Notes under the pieces: generated by a model | What the model saw: the letters and a program-made list of their open reading frames with translations, nothing else | Database searches by the model: none | What the model was told of the DNA's origin: nothing | NCBI RefSeq assembly: GCF_009014635.1 | Contig: NZ_BKCF01000003.1 | Location: 124,001-188,000, forward strand | Reading direction: 5' to 3' | From: Patiriisocius marinistellae | GTDB lineage: Bacteria; Bacteroidota; Bacteroidia; Flavobacteriales; Flavobacteriaceae | Length of the DNA: 64,000 nucleotides | Made by a program: the position numbers and the translations under genes | Part shown: one piece after another, positions 55,096 to 63,630 of the stretch | How positions within the stretch are numbered: the first letter of the stretch is position 1 | Layout: every line of letters begins with the position of its first letter

Positions 55096-56046
55096 TTATT
55101 TTTTAATCAATCCAATCTCAACTAATCGCTGATGTAAAAATTCACCAGCTGTAATATCATCAAATGCTTTAGGGTGTTCTTCATTTACACATTCTGGCAT
55201 GCAATTTAATTTCATATCTCCACGAGGATGCATAAAGAAAGGAATTGAAAATCTAGGATTTCCCCATTCTTCTTTTGGAGGATTTACAACTCTGTGTATT
55301 GTTGAACGCAATTTATTGTTAGTATGTCTTTCTAGCATATCACCTACATTAATGACTAATTCATCTTCTTGTGGAATTGCATCAATCCACTCGCCATCTT
55401 TTCGTAATACTTGCAATCCACCGGTAGAAGCTCCCATTAATAAAGTAATCAAATTTATATCTCCATGAGCTCCAGCACGCACCGCACCTTTAGGTTCTTC
55501 TGTAATAGGAGGATAATGGATGGGACGAAGAATACTATTCCCATTTGCTGCCCAATGGTCAAAATAATGTTCATCAACTCCTATATATAATGCGAGAGCT
55601 CTCAAAACATATATGCCTGTTTTTTCTAGCATTCTATAGGCTTCCATTCCAGTTTTATTAAAATCTGGAAGTTCGCTTACAACTACATTTTCAGGATAAT
55701 CTTCTGAGAGGTTGGCGTCTGCACTTGGTTCTTGTCCAAAATGCCAAAACTCTTTTAAATCTCCTTCTTTCTTTCCTTTTGCATGTTCTTTTCCAAAGCT
55801 AACATAACCACGTTGTCCACCAAGCCCTTCAATTTCATACTTCTTTTTGGAAGCGACATCTAATGCAAAAAATGCTTTTATTTCTTTATATAATTCTGAA
55901 ACCAACTCATCATTTAAAAAATGATTTTTTAAAGAAACAAAACCAATTTCTTCGTATGCGCTACCTATAGCTTCAACAAATTTTTGTTTTCGTTTAGGGT
56001 CATCACTGATAAAATCGGCTAAATCTACACTAGGGATATTATTCAT
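55096..56046 (-). CDS. 2-oxoglutarate/Fe(II)-dependent oxygenase, isopenicillin N synthase-like
   Basis: 316 residues from the ATG at 56046 (MNNIPSVDLADF); upstream in-frame sequence to 56169 is a nonconserved extension. Jelly-roll motifs: the N-terminal DIOX_N region RGYVSFGKEHAKG, iron ligands His and Asp in AHGDINLITLLM, the third His in STIHRVVNPP, and the 2OG-binding RFSIPFFMHP. Members use Fe(II) with 2-oxoglutarate or directly oxygen; this one has no assigned substrate. Confidence 0.9.
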   Translation of the reverse strand: MNNIPSVDLADFISDDPKRKQKFVEAIGSAYEEIGFVSLKNHFLNDELVSELYKEIKAFFALDVASKKKYEIEGLGGQRGYVSFGKEHAKGKKEGDLKEFWHFGQEPSADANLSEDYPENVVVSELPDFNKTGMEAYRMLEKTGIYVLRALALYIGVDEHYFDHWAANGNSILRPIHYPPITEEPKGAVRAGAHGDINLITLLMGASTGGLQVLRKDGEWIDAIPQEDELVINVGDMLERHTNNKLRSTIHRVVNPPKEEWGNPRFSIPFFMHPRGDMKLNCMPECVNEEHPKAFDDITAGEFLHQRLVEIGLIKK

Positions 56047-56142
56047 AGTTATTTTTTTTAGAATTACAAAGATACCAAAATAGCATATTATTTCCTCATT
56101 GAAAAAAAGCAGATAATTTAATGTGTAATACCCTATTTTTTC

Positions 56143-56150
56143 TAAATTTG
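56143..56150 (+). promoter_or_regulatory. Candidate -7 element TAAATTTG for the E1 gene
   Basis: Exact TAnnTTTG match 20 bases before the start of the fused E1 gene. A -33 TTG is not evident. Confidence 0.4.
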
Positions 56151-56170
56151 ATATCTTATATAGCTTCAAA

Positions 56171-58177
56171 ATGAGTACAGAAACTACACAAAAAATTCAC
56201 TTCGATTATAAACGTGGTGATATAAAAGAAGAAACACTTTTACATCTTTATAAGTCAATGCTTAAGCCTCGAATGATTGAGGAAAAAATGCTAATATTAT
56301 TAAGACAAGGAAAAATTTCAAAATGGTTTAGTGGGATAGGGCAAGAAGCAATTTCGGTAGGAATTACAACTGTTCTAGACAAAGAAGAATATATTTTGCC
56401 AATGCATCGCAATCTTGCCGTCTTTACTACGCGCGAGATTCCATTATATCGTTTATTCTCTCAATGGCAGGGAAAAGCTAATGGTTTTACAAAAGGTAGG
56501 GACCGCAGTTTTCATTTTGGAACACAAGAGTTCAATATTGTGGGAATGATTAGTCATTTAGGTCCACAGTTTGGTGTCGCAGATGGTATTGGTCTTGCTA
56601 ATAAATTAAAAGGAAATAATCAAGTTTGTGCTGTTTTTACAGGAGAGGGAGGTACAAGCGAAGGTGATATTCATGAGGCTTTAAATGTAGCTTCAGTATG
56701 GCAATTGCCTGTGCTTTTTTGTATTGAAAACAATGGGTACGGTCTTTCAACCCCTACAGATGAGCAATATAATTGTGAAAATCTAGCCGATCGCGGAAAA
56801 GGGTATGGCATGGAATCTCATATTATTGAAGGAAATAATATTCTTGAAGTTTACTCAAAAGTAAAATCGCTTGTTGAGGATATGCGAATAAATCCACGTC
56901 CAGTATTACTAGAATTTAAAACCTTTAGAATGCGTGGGCATGAAGAGGCGAGTGGCACTAAATATGTACCGCAAGATTTAATGGATGAATGGGAACAAAA
57001 AGATCCACTGATTAATTTTGAAAATTTTCTTATTTCAGAAAATTTAATTACTGAGATTTTTATTGATGAACTAAAAGCAGAAATAAAAGTTGAAATTGAT
57101 GCAAATTTAGATCTAGCATTTAATGAAGATGTTATCAAAGCAAATTTAACTACTGAATTAGATGATGTGTTTCAAAATCATATATATCAAGAATTTAACC
57201 CAAATAAAGATACAGAGGAGCTTCGCTTGATTGATGCAATATCACAAGGTTTAAAACAGGCAATGAGACGGCATGAAAATTCAGTTATTATGGGACAAGA
57301 TATTGCCGAATATGGTGGTGTTTTTAAAATTACTGAAGGGTTTTTAGAGGAGTTTGGAAAAGAAAGAGTACGCAATACTCCTATTTGTGAATCTGCAATT
57401 GTCTCTGCCGCAATGGGACTTTCAATAGCTGGATATAAAGCTATCATGGAAATGCAATTTAGTGACTTTGCAACATCTGGCTTTAATCCTATTGTAAATT
57501 ACCTTGCTAAATCACATTATCGTTGGAACCAAAATGCAGATGTTGTAATACGTATGCCTTGTGGTGCTGGGGTTGGAGCTGGTCCATTTCATAGTCAAAC
57601 TAATGAAGCTTGGTTTACACATACACCTGGATTAAAAGTAGTGTATCCCGCATTTCCTTATGATGCTAAAGGTTTAATAGCATCTGCAGTAGAAGATCCT
57701 AATCCAGTTATGTATTTTGAACATAAAGCCTTGTACAGAAGTATTCGCCAAGAAGTGCCAACTGATTACTATACAATAAAAATAGGTAAAGCTGCTATTT
57801 TAAAAGAAGGAAACGACATAACAATCATCACTTATGGGGCAGGGGTACATTGGGCTTTAGAAACATTAGAGAATAATACACACATATCAGCAGATCTTAT
57901 TGATCTACGTACACTAGCTCCATTAGACACTGATGCAATTTATACTTCAGTTAAAAAAACAGGAAGAGTTATCATTTTACAAGAAGACGCAATGTTTGGA
58001 GGTCTTGCTAGTGATATATCTGCAATGATATCTGAAAATTGCTTTGAACAATTAGATGCACCTATCAAAAGAGTAGCTAGTTTAAATACACCTGTACCAT
58101 TTGCTGCCAATCTTGAGGAACAGTATTTGTCTAGAGGTAGATTTGAAACTTCTTTGCTGGAATTATTAGAATATTAA
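56171..58177 (+). CDS. 2-oxoacid dehydrogenase E1, fused alpha and beta subunits (branched-chain type)
   Basis: 668 residues. The alpha half (1-330) has the thiamine diphosphate motif GEGGTSEGDIHEALNVAS, then NNGYGLSTP, and the phosphorylation-loop-like RGHEEASGTKYV. The beta half (~345-668) has MGQDIAEYGGVF, EMQFSDFATSGFNPIVN, MPCGAGVGAGPFHSQ and the C-terminal DLRTLAPLDTDAI. Both halves are usually separate in proteobacteria but fused in Bacteroidota. It decarboxylates 2-oxo acids, most likely from Val, Leu and Ile, for the branched-chain complex. E2 and E3 are not in this window. Confidence 0.95.
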   Translation: MSTETTQKIHFDYKRGDIKEETLLHLYKSMLKPRMIEEKMLILLRQGKISKWFSGIGQEAISVGITTVLDKEEYILPMHRNLAVFTTREIPLYRLFSQWQGKANGFTKGRDRSFHFGTQEFNIVGMISHLGPQFGVADGIGLANKLKGNNQVCAVFTGEGGTSEGDIHEALNVASVWQLPVLFCIENNGYGLSTPTDEQYNCENLADRGKGYGMESHIIEGNNILEVYSKVKSLVEDMRINPRPVLLEFKTFRMRGHEEASGTKYVPQDLMDEWEQKDPLINFENFLISENLITEIFIDELKAEIKVEIDANLDLAFNEDVIKANLTTELDDVFQNHIYQEFNPNKDTEELRLIDAISQGLKQAMRRHENSVIMGQDIAEYGGVFKITEGFLEEFGKERVRNTPICESAIVSAAMGLSIAGYKAIMEMQFSDFATSGFNPIVNYLAKSHYRWNQNADVVIRMPCGAGVGAGPFHSQTNEAWFTHTPGLKVVYPAFPYDAKGLIASAVEDPNPVMYFEHKALYRSIRQEVPTDYYTIKIGKAAILKEGNDITIITYGAGVHWALETLENNTHISADLIDLRTLAPLDTDAIYTSVKKTGRVIILQEDAMFGGLASDISAMISENCFEQLDAPIKRVASLNTPVPFAANLEEQYLSRGRFETSLLELLEY

Positions 58178-58212
58178 ATTCTTTATAAAGACAATTATAA
58201 TTTCACAATTGC

Positions 58213-58251
58213 AATGTCTATTTTAACATAAAAAGTGTTAAAATAGACATT
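58213..58251 (+). terminator. Strong hairpin after the fused E1 gene
   Basis: A perfect 16-bp stem (AATGTCTATTTTAACA / TGTTAAAATAGACATT) with a 7-base loop, 36 bp after the E1 stop. The following bases are T-rich (ATCTATTTT). It is unusually AT-rich for a terminator but the uninterrupted stem and position fit one. Confidence 0.7.
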
Positions 58252-58405
58252 ATCTATTTTATAAAGTTAGTATTTTCAATGTACTACCATAAAACCAAAG
58301 GGTTTTAATCATTTAACATTTATAGTTAAACTTCATACAAACTGTATACAACTAAAGCTGTATGACTATAAATTTGAAGTATTACTAACAATAAAAACAA
58401 ACATT

Positions 58406-58567
58406 ATGATACGTTGGATTATTATCTTTTTAGTTATTGCACTTATTGCTGCTGTATTAGGATTCGGTGGGATTGCTGGAGCTTCTGCAGGTATTGCAAA
58501 AATTATTTTTTACATCTTTTTAGTTATACTAGTTGTATCTCTTTTAATGAGAATTCTAAGAAAATAA
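58406..58567 (+). CDS. DUF1328 (YtjA) small membrane protein
   Basis: 53 residues. Two hydrophobic segments ([19 protein letters not shown] and [19 protein letters not shown]) with the family hinge [14 protein letters not shown]1328/YtjA members are small inner membrane proteins induced under stress, with no known activity. It is followed within 30 bp by the lipoprotein and OmpA genes on the same strand and may belong to an envelope-stress operon. Confidence 0.9.
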   Translation: MIRWIIIFLVIALIAAVLGFGGIAGASAGIAKIIFYIFLVILVVSLLMRILRK

Positions 58568-58594
58568 TTTTAATTTAAATTAAAACTACAACCT

Positions 58595-59071
58595 ATGAAA
58601 AAATTAGTTATGCTTATTGCTTTAGGATTCGCCGCAATTTCTTGTGGTGTTCCTAAAACAGTAATTCAATCAAAAAAAGTTATAAAAGGACAATGGCTGC
58701 TTAACACTATTACTTACGATCAGTCAGGAACTTACAATATGACGGTATTTAATGACACTTCAAAAGAATGTTTTGAAGGAAGTTTATGGCGTTTTATTCC
58801 TAATAACAATACTGGTGTTTACTCAATTGGAGGTGATTCATGCCCAAATGGAGATAGAAATTTTGTATTCACAATTCAAGAAGTTGATGCAGAAAGTGGT
58901 TATTATGACTTTCTACTAAAACCAACTAATGAAAAAGGAAAATCTGATACAAATATTGGTTTCAGAGTACGTCTTACACAATTAAGTGAGTCAAATATGC
59001 AGTGGGAACAAAATGTAATGCTAGACGGTAAACCTTTTGCATTCAAAATGAATTTTTCAAAAACCGAATAA
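58595..59071 (+). CDS. Lipocalin-like lipoprotein
   Basis: 158 residues. Signal with lipobox AISC (cysteine at 17). The mature region KKVIKGQWLLNTITYDQSGT and repeating beta strands (GSLWRFIPNNNTGVYSI, FTIQEVDAESGYYDFLL) fit a small beta-barrel such as the lipocalin-like group (DUF4923-type) in Bacteroidota. Likely periplasmic; ligand unknown. The OmpA gene begins 9 bp downstream, so they are probably cotranscribed. Confidence 0.8.
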   Translation: MKKLVMLIALGFAAISCGVPKTVIQSKKVIKGQWLLNTITYDQSGTYNMTVFNDTSKECFEGSLWRFIPNNNTGVYSIGGDSCPNGDRNFVFTIQEVDAESGYYDFLLKPTNEKGKSDTNIGFRVRLTQLSESNMQWEQNVMLDGKPFAFKMNFSKTE

Positions 59072-59080
59072 ACCAAACTT

Positions 59081-59785
59081 ATGAAAACATATATCAAAAA
59101 AATATCGATTTTAGCAATGAGCATAGTCTTAGTTGCAGGAATGACAAGTTGTGAGGCAACTAGAAATGCTAACAACAAACAAAAAGGAGCCGTAATTGGA
59201 GCCACTGGAGGTGCAGTACTTGGTGCTATATTAGGTAATAATATAGGAAAAGGTGGTAATGGAGAGTTAGGAGCTGTTATAGGTGGTGTAGTTGGTGGTG
59301 GTGCTGGTGTACTTATTGGTAACCGTATGGACAAGCAAGCTCAAAAAATTGAGACTGAAATTCCAGGTGCTAAGGTAGAGCGTGTTGATGATGGTATTGT
59401 TGTAACATTTGATGAAAACAGTGGTGTTTATTTTGAAACCGCAAAATATAATATTAACAGTGCATCACAATCTACTCTTGACAAACTTGCTGGTGTACTT
59501 ATTGAATATCCAGATACAAATGTTCTAGTTGTAGGTCACACAGATAGTGTAGGTAGTGATGTCAATAACATGACATTATCTAAAAATAGAGCGATGTCTG
59601 TTACTAATTATTTTACAGGAACTAAAGGTCTTAGTTCAAGTAGATTTACTACAAACTGGTATGGCGAGCAATCACCTATGGGTGATAACGCAACTGCAGA
59701 AGGTCGTGCTATGAATCGTCGTGTGAACATTGTAATTGTTCCTAATGAAAAAATGAAGCAAGACGCACAAAATCAAGCAAATTAA
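59081..59785 (+). CDS. OmpA family lipoprotein with glycine-zipper domain
   Basis: 234 residues. Lipobox near residue 24 (AGMTSCEAT). Residues ~36-90 are a glycine-zipper (KGAVIGATGGAVLGAILG, LGAVIGGVVGGGAGVLIG). The C-terminal OmpA domain (from about 115) has YFETAKYNINSASQSTLDKL, VVGHTDSVGSD, LSKNRAMSVTNYF, and NRRVNIVIVP, the peptidoglycan-binding pattern. It links the outer membrane to the cell wall. It sits just downstream of DUF1328 and the lipocalin-like gene. Confidence 0.94.
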   Translation: MKTYIKKISILAMSIVLVAGMTSCEATRNANNKQKGAVIGATGGAVLGAILGNNIGKGGNGELGAVIGGVVGGGAGVLIGNRMDKQAQKIETEIPGAKVERVDDGIVVTFDENSGVYFETAKYNINSASQSTLDKLAGVLIEYPDTNVLVVGHTDSVGSDVNNMTLSKNRAMSVTNYFTGTKGLSSSRFTTNWYGEQSPMGDNATAEGRAMNRRVNIVIVPNEKMKQDAQNQAN

Positions 59786-59806
59786 AAAGTATTTTAGTAT
59801 ATTTTT

Positions 59807-59843
59807 AAACCCATTCATTTTATTTATGAATGGGTTTTTTTCT
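59807..59843 (+). terminator. Rho-independent terminator of the OmpA gene cluster
   Basis: A perfect 12-bp stem (AAACCCATTCAT / ATGAATGGGTTT) with a 7-base loop and a run of T after it. It lies 21 bp after the OmpA stop and separates that unit from the type III PKS cluster. Confidence 0.88.
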
Positions 59844-59870
59844 TGTTGAAAGTATTCCGATATTTAATTA

Positions 59871-60992
59871 ATGCATAATACAACAGATTTTGATGTTATA
59901 ATAATTGGAGGTGGACTCGCTGGACTAACAGCAGCGCTCCATTTATCACAAAATAACATCAAAGTTTTAGTAATTGAAAAATACAAATTTCCTCATCATA
60001 AAGTTTGTGGTGAGTATGTATCTAATGAAGTACTTCCATATTTAAATAATTTGGGTATTTTTCCATTAACTCATGGAGCAAAAAGTATTACACAGTTTCA
60101 AATAACAACTAATGCTGGCAAATCCATCAAAACCCAACTTCCCATGGGAGGTTTTGGAATGAGTAGGTTCACGTTAGATATGTTGCTATTTGAAAAAGCT
60201 TCAAAAACCAGCCAATTTTTAATTGACACCGTGATAGATATAAACTTTTCTTCGGAAATTTTTAGGGTGGAAACCAGTGGTAATAAAAAATACACCTCGT
60301 CTTATATCTTGGGCGCATTTGGAAAACGTTCTAATTTAGACATTAAATTAAACCGAAATTTTATTAAGCAAAAATCACCTTGGTTAGGTGTCAAAGCACA
60401 TTATGAATATGATATGCCAAATAATAAAGTAGCATTACATAATTTTAATGGTGGCTATTGCGGACTTTCAAAGACCGAAACTAATGCCGTTAATGCTTGT
60501 TATTTGACAACTTTTAATTCGTTTAAAAAACATGGTGATATTGATACATTTCAGAAAAAAGAATTATCTAAAAACCCTCATCTAAACCATTTTTTCAATA
60601 ACTCTAAAATGTTATTTGAAAAACCATTAACTATTAGTCAAGTTTCATTTCAGAATAAAAAACTGGTAGAAAACCACATTGTAATGATAGGGGATAGTGC
60701 AGGATTGATTCATCCACTTTGCGGAAATGGTATGGCAATGGCCATTCACAGCGCTAAGTTGTTTTCAGAAATATTCATAAAATTTAAAGACTTAAAGACT
60801 AGAGATTTTATAGAAAAAACCTACACACAACAATGGGAAAAAACATTTTCAAATCGTCTAAAAACAGGAAGCCTCATACAACGAGTATTATTGAAACCTA
60901 CGCTAGCAAATACTGTATTTAAAGCAGCCAAATTAGCACCTTCAATCCTACAACACATTATTAAACGTACACACGGGAACGTAACAATATGA
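59871..60992 (+). CDS. FAD-dependent oxidoreductase, geranylgeranyl reductase/UbiH-like
   Basis: 373 residues. FAD-binding N-terminus DVIIIGGGLAGLTAALHL, then HKVCGEYVSNEV and MSRFTLDMLLFEKA, then the second FAD motif IGDSAGLIHPLCGNGMAMAI near residue 278. This is the group of flavin monooxygenases/reductases seen beside type III PKS genes in Bacteroidota. It probably hydroxylates or oxidises the resorcinolic or pyrone polyketide product. It overlaps the methyltransferase gene by 4 bp (ATGA), so the two are translationally coupled. Confidence 0.9.
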   Translation: MHNTTDFDVIIIGGGLAGLTAALHLSQNNIKVLVIEKYKFPHHKVCGEYVSNEVLPYLNNLGIFPLTHGAKSITQFQITTNAGKSIKTQLPMGGFGMSRFTLDMLLFEKASKTSQFLIDTVIDINFSSEIFRVETSGNKKYTSSYILGAFGKRSNLDIKLNRNFIKQKSPWLGVKAHYEYDMPNNKVALHNFNGGYCGLSKTETNAVNACYLTTFNSFKKHGDIDTFQKKELSKNPHLNHFFNNSKMLFEKPLTISQVSFQNKKLVENHIVMIGDSAGLIHPLCGNGMAMAIHSAKLFSEIFIKFKDLKTRDFIEKTYTQQWEKTFSNRLKTGSLIQRVLLKPTLANTVFKAAKLAPSILQHIIKRTHGNVTI

Positions 60993-61708
60993 TTACATTT
61001 TCAAACACACAGCGTTCAAAGCAGTCCGAAATAATGGATAATTTTGATCTGCAAGGAAAAGAGATGGAAACACTTTTAACAGATTTAAAAAAAGTAAATT
61101 CATTACTTGGCGGAACAAACATTACTATTGACGGAATAAAAAAATTACTCAAAAGCCACAATATTTCAAAACCTATAATAATAGCAGATATAGGTTGTGG
61201 TGATGGAGAATTATTAAGAAAATGCGCTAATTATCTTCGGAAATTAGACTATAATTTTTCCTTAATTGGTATTGATGCAAACCCCTTTATTTTAAAAGAA
61301 GCCCAAAAGAGATCCATAGACTATCCTGAAATTTCATATCAAACTTTAAATATTTTTTCTGAAGAAATAAAAACATTAAATATAGATATTTCGCTTTGCA
61401 CACTTTTTTTACATCATTTTAGCAATGAGAAGATTACACAAATTTTAAAACTTTTAAACAAACAATCTAAAATTGGTATAGTTGTAAATGATTTACAGAG
61501 AAGTAAGATTGCCTTTAAACTTTTTAAAGCATTTAGTGCTATTTTTATAAAAACTAAGATTGCTAAACATGATGGGCTTGTGTCTGTGGCTAGAAGTTTT
61601 AAAAAAGAAGAACTCATTGAACTTGCTAATAATATCCATAATCAAAAATCATTTATAAAATGGAAATGGGCCTTTAGATATCAATGGATTTTATATTCTA
61701 ATAACTAG
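60989..61708 (+). CDS. SAM-dependent methyltransferase, class I
   Basis: 239 residues. SAM motif I is IIADIGCGDGELLRKC near residue 67, then SLIGIDANPFILKEA and LCTLFLHHF. Its N-terminal helix region resembles polyketide ring O- or C-methyltransferases of flavobacterial type III PKS clusters. The start overlaps the previous stop by 4 bp. It likely methylates the ring made by the type III PKS encoded next. Confidence 0.88.
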   Translation: MITFSNTQRSKQSEIMDNFDLQGKEMETLLTDLKKVNSLLGGTNITIDGIKKLLKSHNISKPIIIADIGCGDGELLRKCANYLRKLDYNFSLIGIDANPFILKEAQKRSIDYPEISYQTLNIFSEEIKTLNIDISLCTLFLHHFSNEKITQILKLLNKQSKIGIVVNDLQRSKIAFKLFKAFSAIFIKTKIAKHDGLVSVARSFKKEELIELANNIHNQKSFIKWKWAFRYQWILYSNN

Positions 61709-61772
61709 TGTTTTAAATTACCAATACTTTGAAAGTATAAATATTTATTTTAATAAATGTCTTAAAAAATAT

Positions 61773-62825
61773 ATGCCAGTAAAAATAACAGCAGTTGCAA
61801 AACAACTTCCTAAATACTTTAGAGAAACAAAAGAAATTATTCCTTTCGTAGAACAGTGGATGATCAACCAAGATAGCCGTTTTAAACGTAAAGTGGTGAA
61901 AATTTTTGAAGGTGCCGGTGTAGATAAGCGTTATAGTATTATGGATCCTATTGAGGTATTTACAAATCCTAGTTTTGAGGCACGTAATGACATTTATGTT
62001 CGCGAAGTAAAAAATTTAGGGAGTCAAGCATTAGCAAATGCATTAAAAAAAACTAGCTGGAAACCAACAGATATTGACTTTATAATTACAGTAAGTTGTA
62101 CAGGCATTATGATTCCATCTGTTGATGCATATTTAATAAACGATTTTAAAATGCGTCAAGACATTGTGCGTTTACCTGTAACAGAAATGGGTTGTGCAGC
62201 AGGAGTTTCAGGTATTATTTATGCTAAAAATTTTTTAAAAGCAAATCCAGGAAAAAGAGCGGCTGTCATTGCAATTGAAGCTCCAACAGCAACATTTCAA
62301 TTAGATGATTATTCAATGACAAATGTGGTGAGCGCTGCAATTTTTGGTGATGGTGCTGCATGCGTATTGTTATCTTCAAATGATGAAGATAAAGGTCCTA
62401 AAATTTTAGCTGAGGAAATGTATCATTTTTATGATGCGACTACAATGATGGGATTTAAACTTGTAAATACAGGTTTACAGATGATTCTGGATAAAGAAGT
62501 TCCGCAAACAATTAGCAATCATTTTCCTGCTATTGTACACCCTTTTTTAGAAAAAGCAGGAAAAAAAATAGAACAAGTTGACCATTTGATATTTCACCCT
62601 GGGGGAAAAAAAATTGTACAAACGGTTGAAGAGTTATTTGGGAGCCTTGGAAAAAACATAGATGATACAAAAGAAGTTTTACGTAAATATGGGAATATGA
62701 GTAGTGCAACAGTACTGTACGTTTTAGAAGAATTTATGGAAAGAGATGTGACAAAAGGTGAACTAGGATTGATGTTGAGTTTTGGTCCAGGATTTTCGGC
62801 GCAACGCGTATTGCTTGAGTTTTAA
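61773..62825 (+). CDS. Type III polyketide synthase, chalcone/stilbene synthase fold
   Basis: 350 residues, the usual length. The catalytic triad is complete: Cys141 in TEMGCAAGVSG, His275 in LIFHPGGKK and Asn308 in YGNMSSATVL. It uses an acyl starter with malonyl-CoA and should yield alkylresorcinols or alkylpyrones; the cavity is not predictable by eye. The gene lies in a four-gene cluster with an FAD oxidoreductase, a methyltransferase and an SDR, all in one direction, a set that recurs in Flavobacteriaceae. Confidence 0.96.
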   Translation: MPVKITAVAKQLPKYFRETKEIIPFVEQWMINQDSRFKRKVVKIFEGAGVDKRYSIMDPIEVFTNPSFEARNDIYVREVKNLGSQALANALKKTSWKPTDIDFIITVSCTGIMIPSVDAYLINDFKMRQDIVRLPVTEMGCAAGVSGIIYAKNFLKANPGKRAAVIAIEAPTATFQLDDYSMTNVVSAAIFGDGAACVLLSSNDEDKGPKILAEEMYHFYDATTMMGFKLVNTGLQMILDKEVPQTISNHFPAIVHPFLEKAGKKIEQVDHLIFHPGGKKIVQTVEELFGSLGKNIDDTKEVLRKYGNMSSATVLYVLEEFMERDVTKGELGLMLSFGPGFSAQRVLLEF

Positions 62826-62842
62826 AAATTAATAGAAGATAA

Positions 62843-63607
62843 ATGAGCAATTTAAACTATGTATTAATCTTAGGAGGTAGTAGCGGCCTTGGACTTGCTA
62901 CTGCACAAAAACTCGCTACTTCTGGTTACAATATTTGCATTGTACATCGTGACAGAAAAAGCAGCCTAAATGTTTTTGACAAACAAATAGATTTAATGAA
63001 AACTTACGGAGTTGAAGTAATTACATTTAATATGGATGCATTGAAAAAAGAAACAATTACAACAGTTCTTAAAAAATTACCTGAGGACAGTGTGAACATT
63101 TTAATTCATAGCATTGCTAAGGGCAGTTTACAGCCATTAGTATCTGAGAATAGTACATTATCAAAAGAAGATTTAGATATCACATTACACGCCATGGCTA
63201 CAAGTTGGTGGCAATGGACGCAAGCTTTAATTAAAGAAAATAAAATAGTTGCTCAAATGAGAAACATCGCATTTACTAGCGAAGGAAACACCAAGGTATG
63301 GAATGGTTATGGAGCAGTTTCTGCAGCAAAAGCCACACTTGAAGCCTTAATGAGACAAATGGCAGTCGAGTTGGCACCGCTTGGGATTACTACAAATTGT
63401 ATTCAAGCTGGAGTAACACAAACGCCATCATTTAATATGATTCCAGAAAGTGATACATTAGCAAAAGGAGCCACGCAACGTAATCCATTTAATCGTATGA
63501 CAATGCCAGAAGATGTTGCAAATGCTGTATGGTTACTTGCACAACCAGAAGCAAAATGGATCAATGGAAATGTTTTAAAAGTTGATGGGGGAGAAAGTTT
63601 AAAATGA
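62843..63607 (+). CDS. SDR family oxidoreductase, enoyl-ACP-reductase-like
   Basis: 254 residues. Cofactor motif LGGSSGLGLATAQKL near residue 9. The active-site pair is Tyr-x6-Lys (YGAVSAAK), the spacing typical of FabI-type enoyl reductases and not the classical YxxxK. The C-terminal part AGVTQTPSFNMIP and DVANAVWLLAQPEAKWING, then KVDGGESL, also fits FabI-like SDRs. It starts 17 bp after the type III PKS and may provide or reduce the acyl starter. It is followed by a gene running off the window. Confidence 0.88.
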   Translation: MSNLNYVLILGGSSGLGLATAQKLATSGYNICIVHRDRKSSLNVFDKQIDLMKTYGVEVITFNMDALKKETITTVLKKLPEDSVNILIHSIAKGSLQPLVSENSTLSKEDLDITLHAMATSWWQWTQALIKENKIVAQMRNIAFTSEGNTKVWNGYGAVSAAKATLEALMRQMAVELAPLGITTNCIQAGVTQTPSFNMIPESDTLAKGATQRNPFNRMTMPEDVANAVWLLAQPEAKWINGNVLKVDGGESLK

Positions 63608-63630
63608 TGATGGATTTTTAAAGTGAGACT

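Noticed and set aside
56047-56169. 41-residue hydrophobic extension of the 2OG-Fe oxygenase
   Set aside because: The family start is the ATG at 56046; the upstream part is AT-rich promoter sequence that happens to be open.
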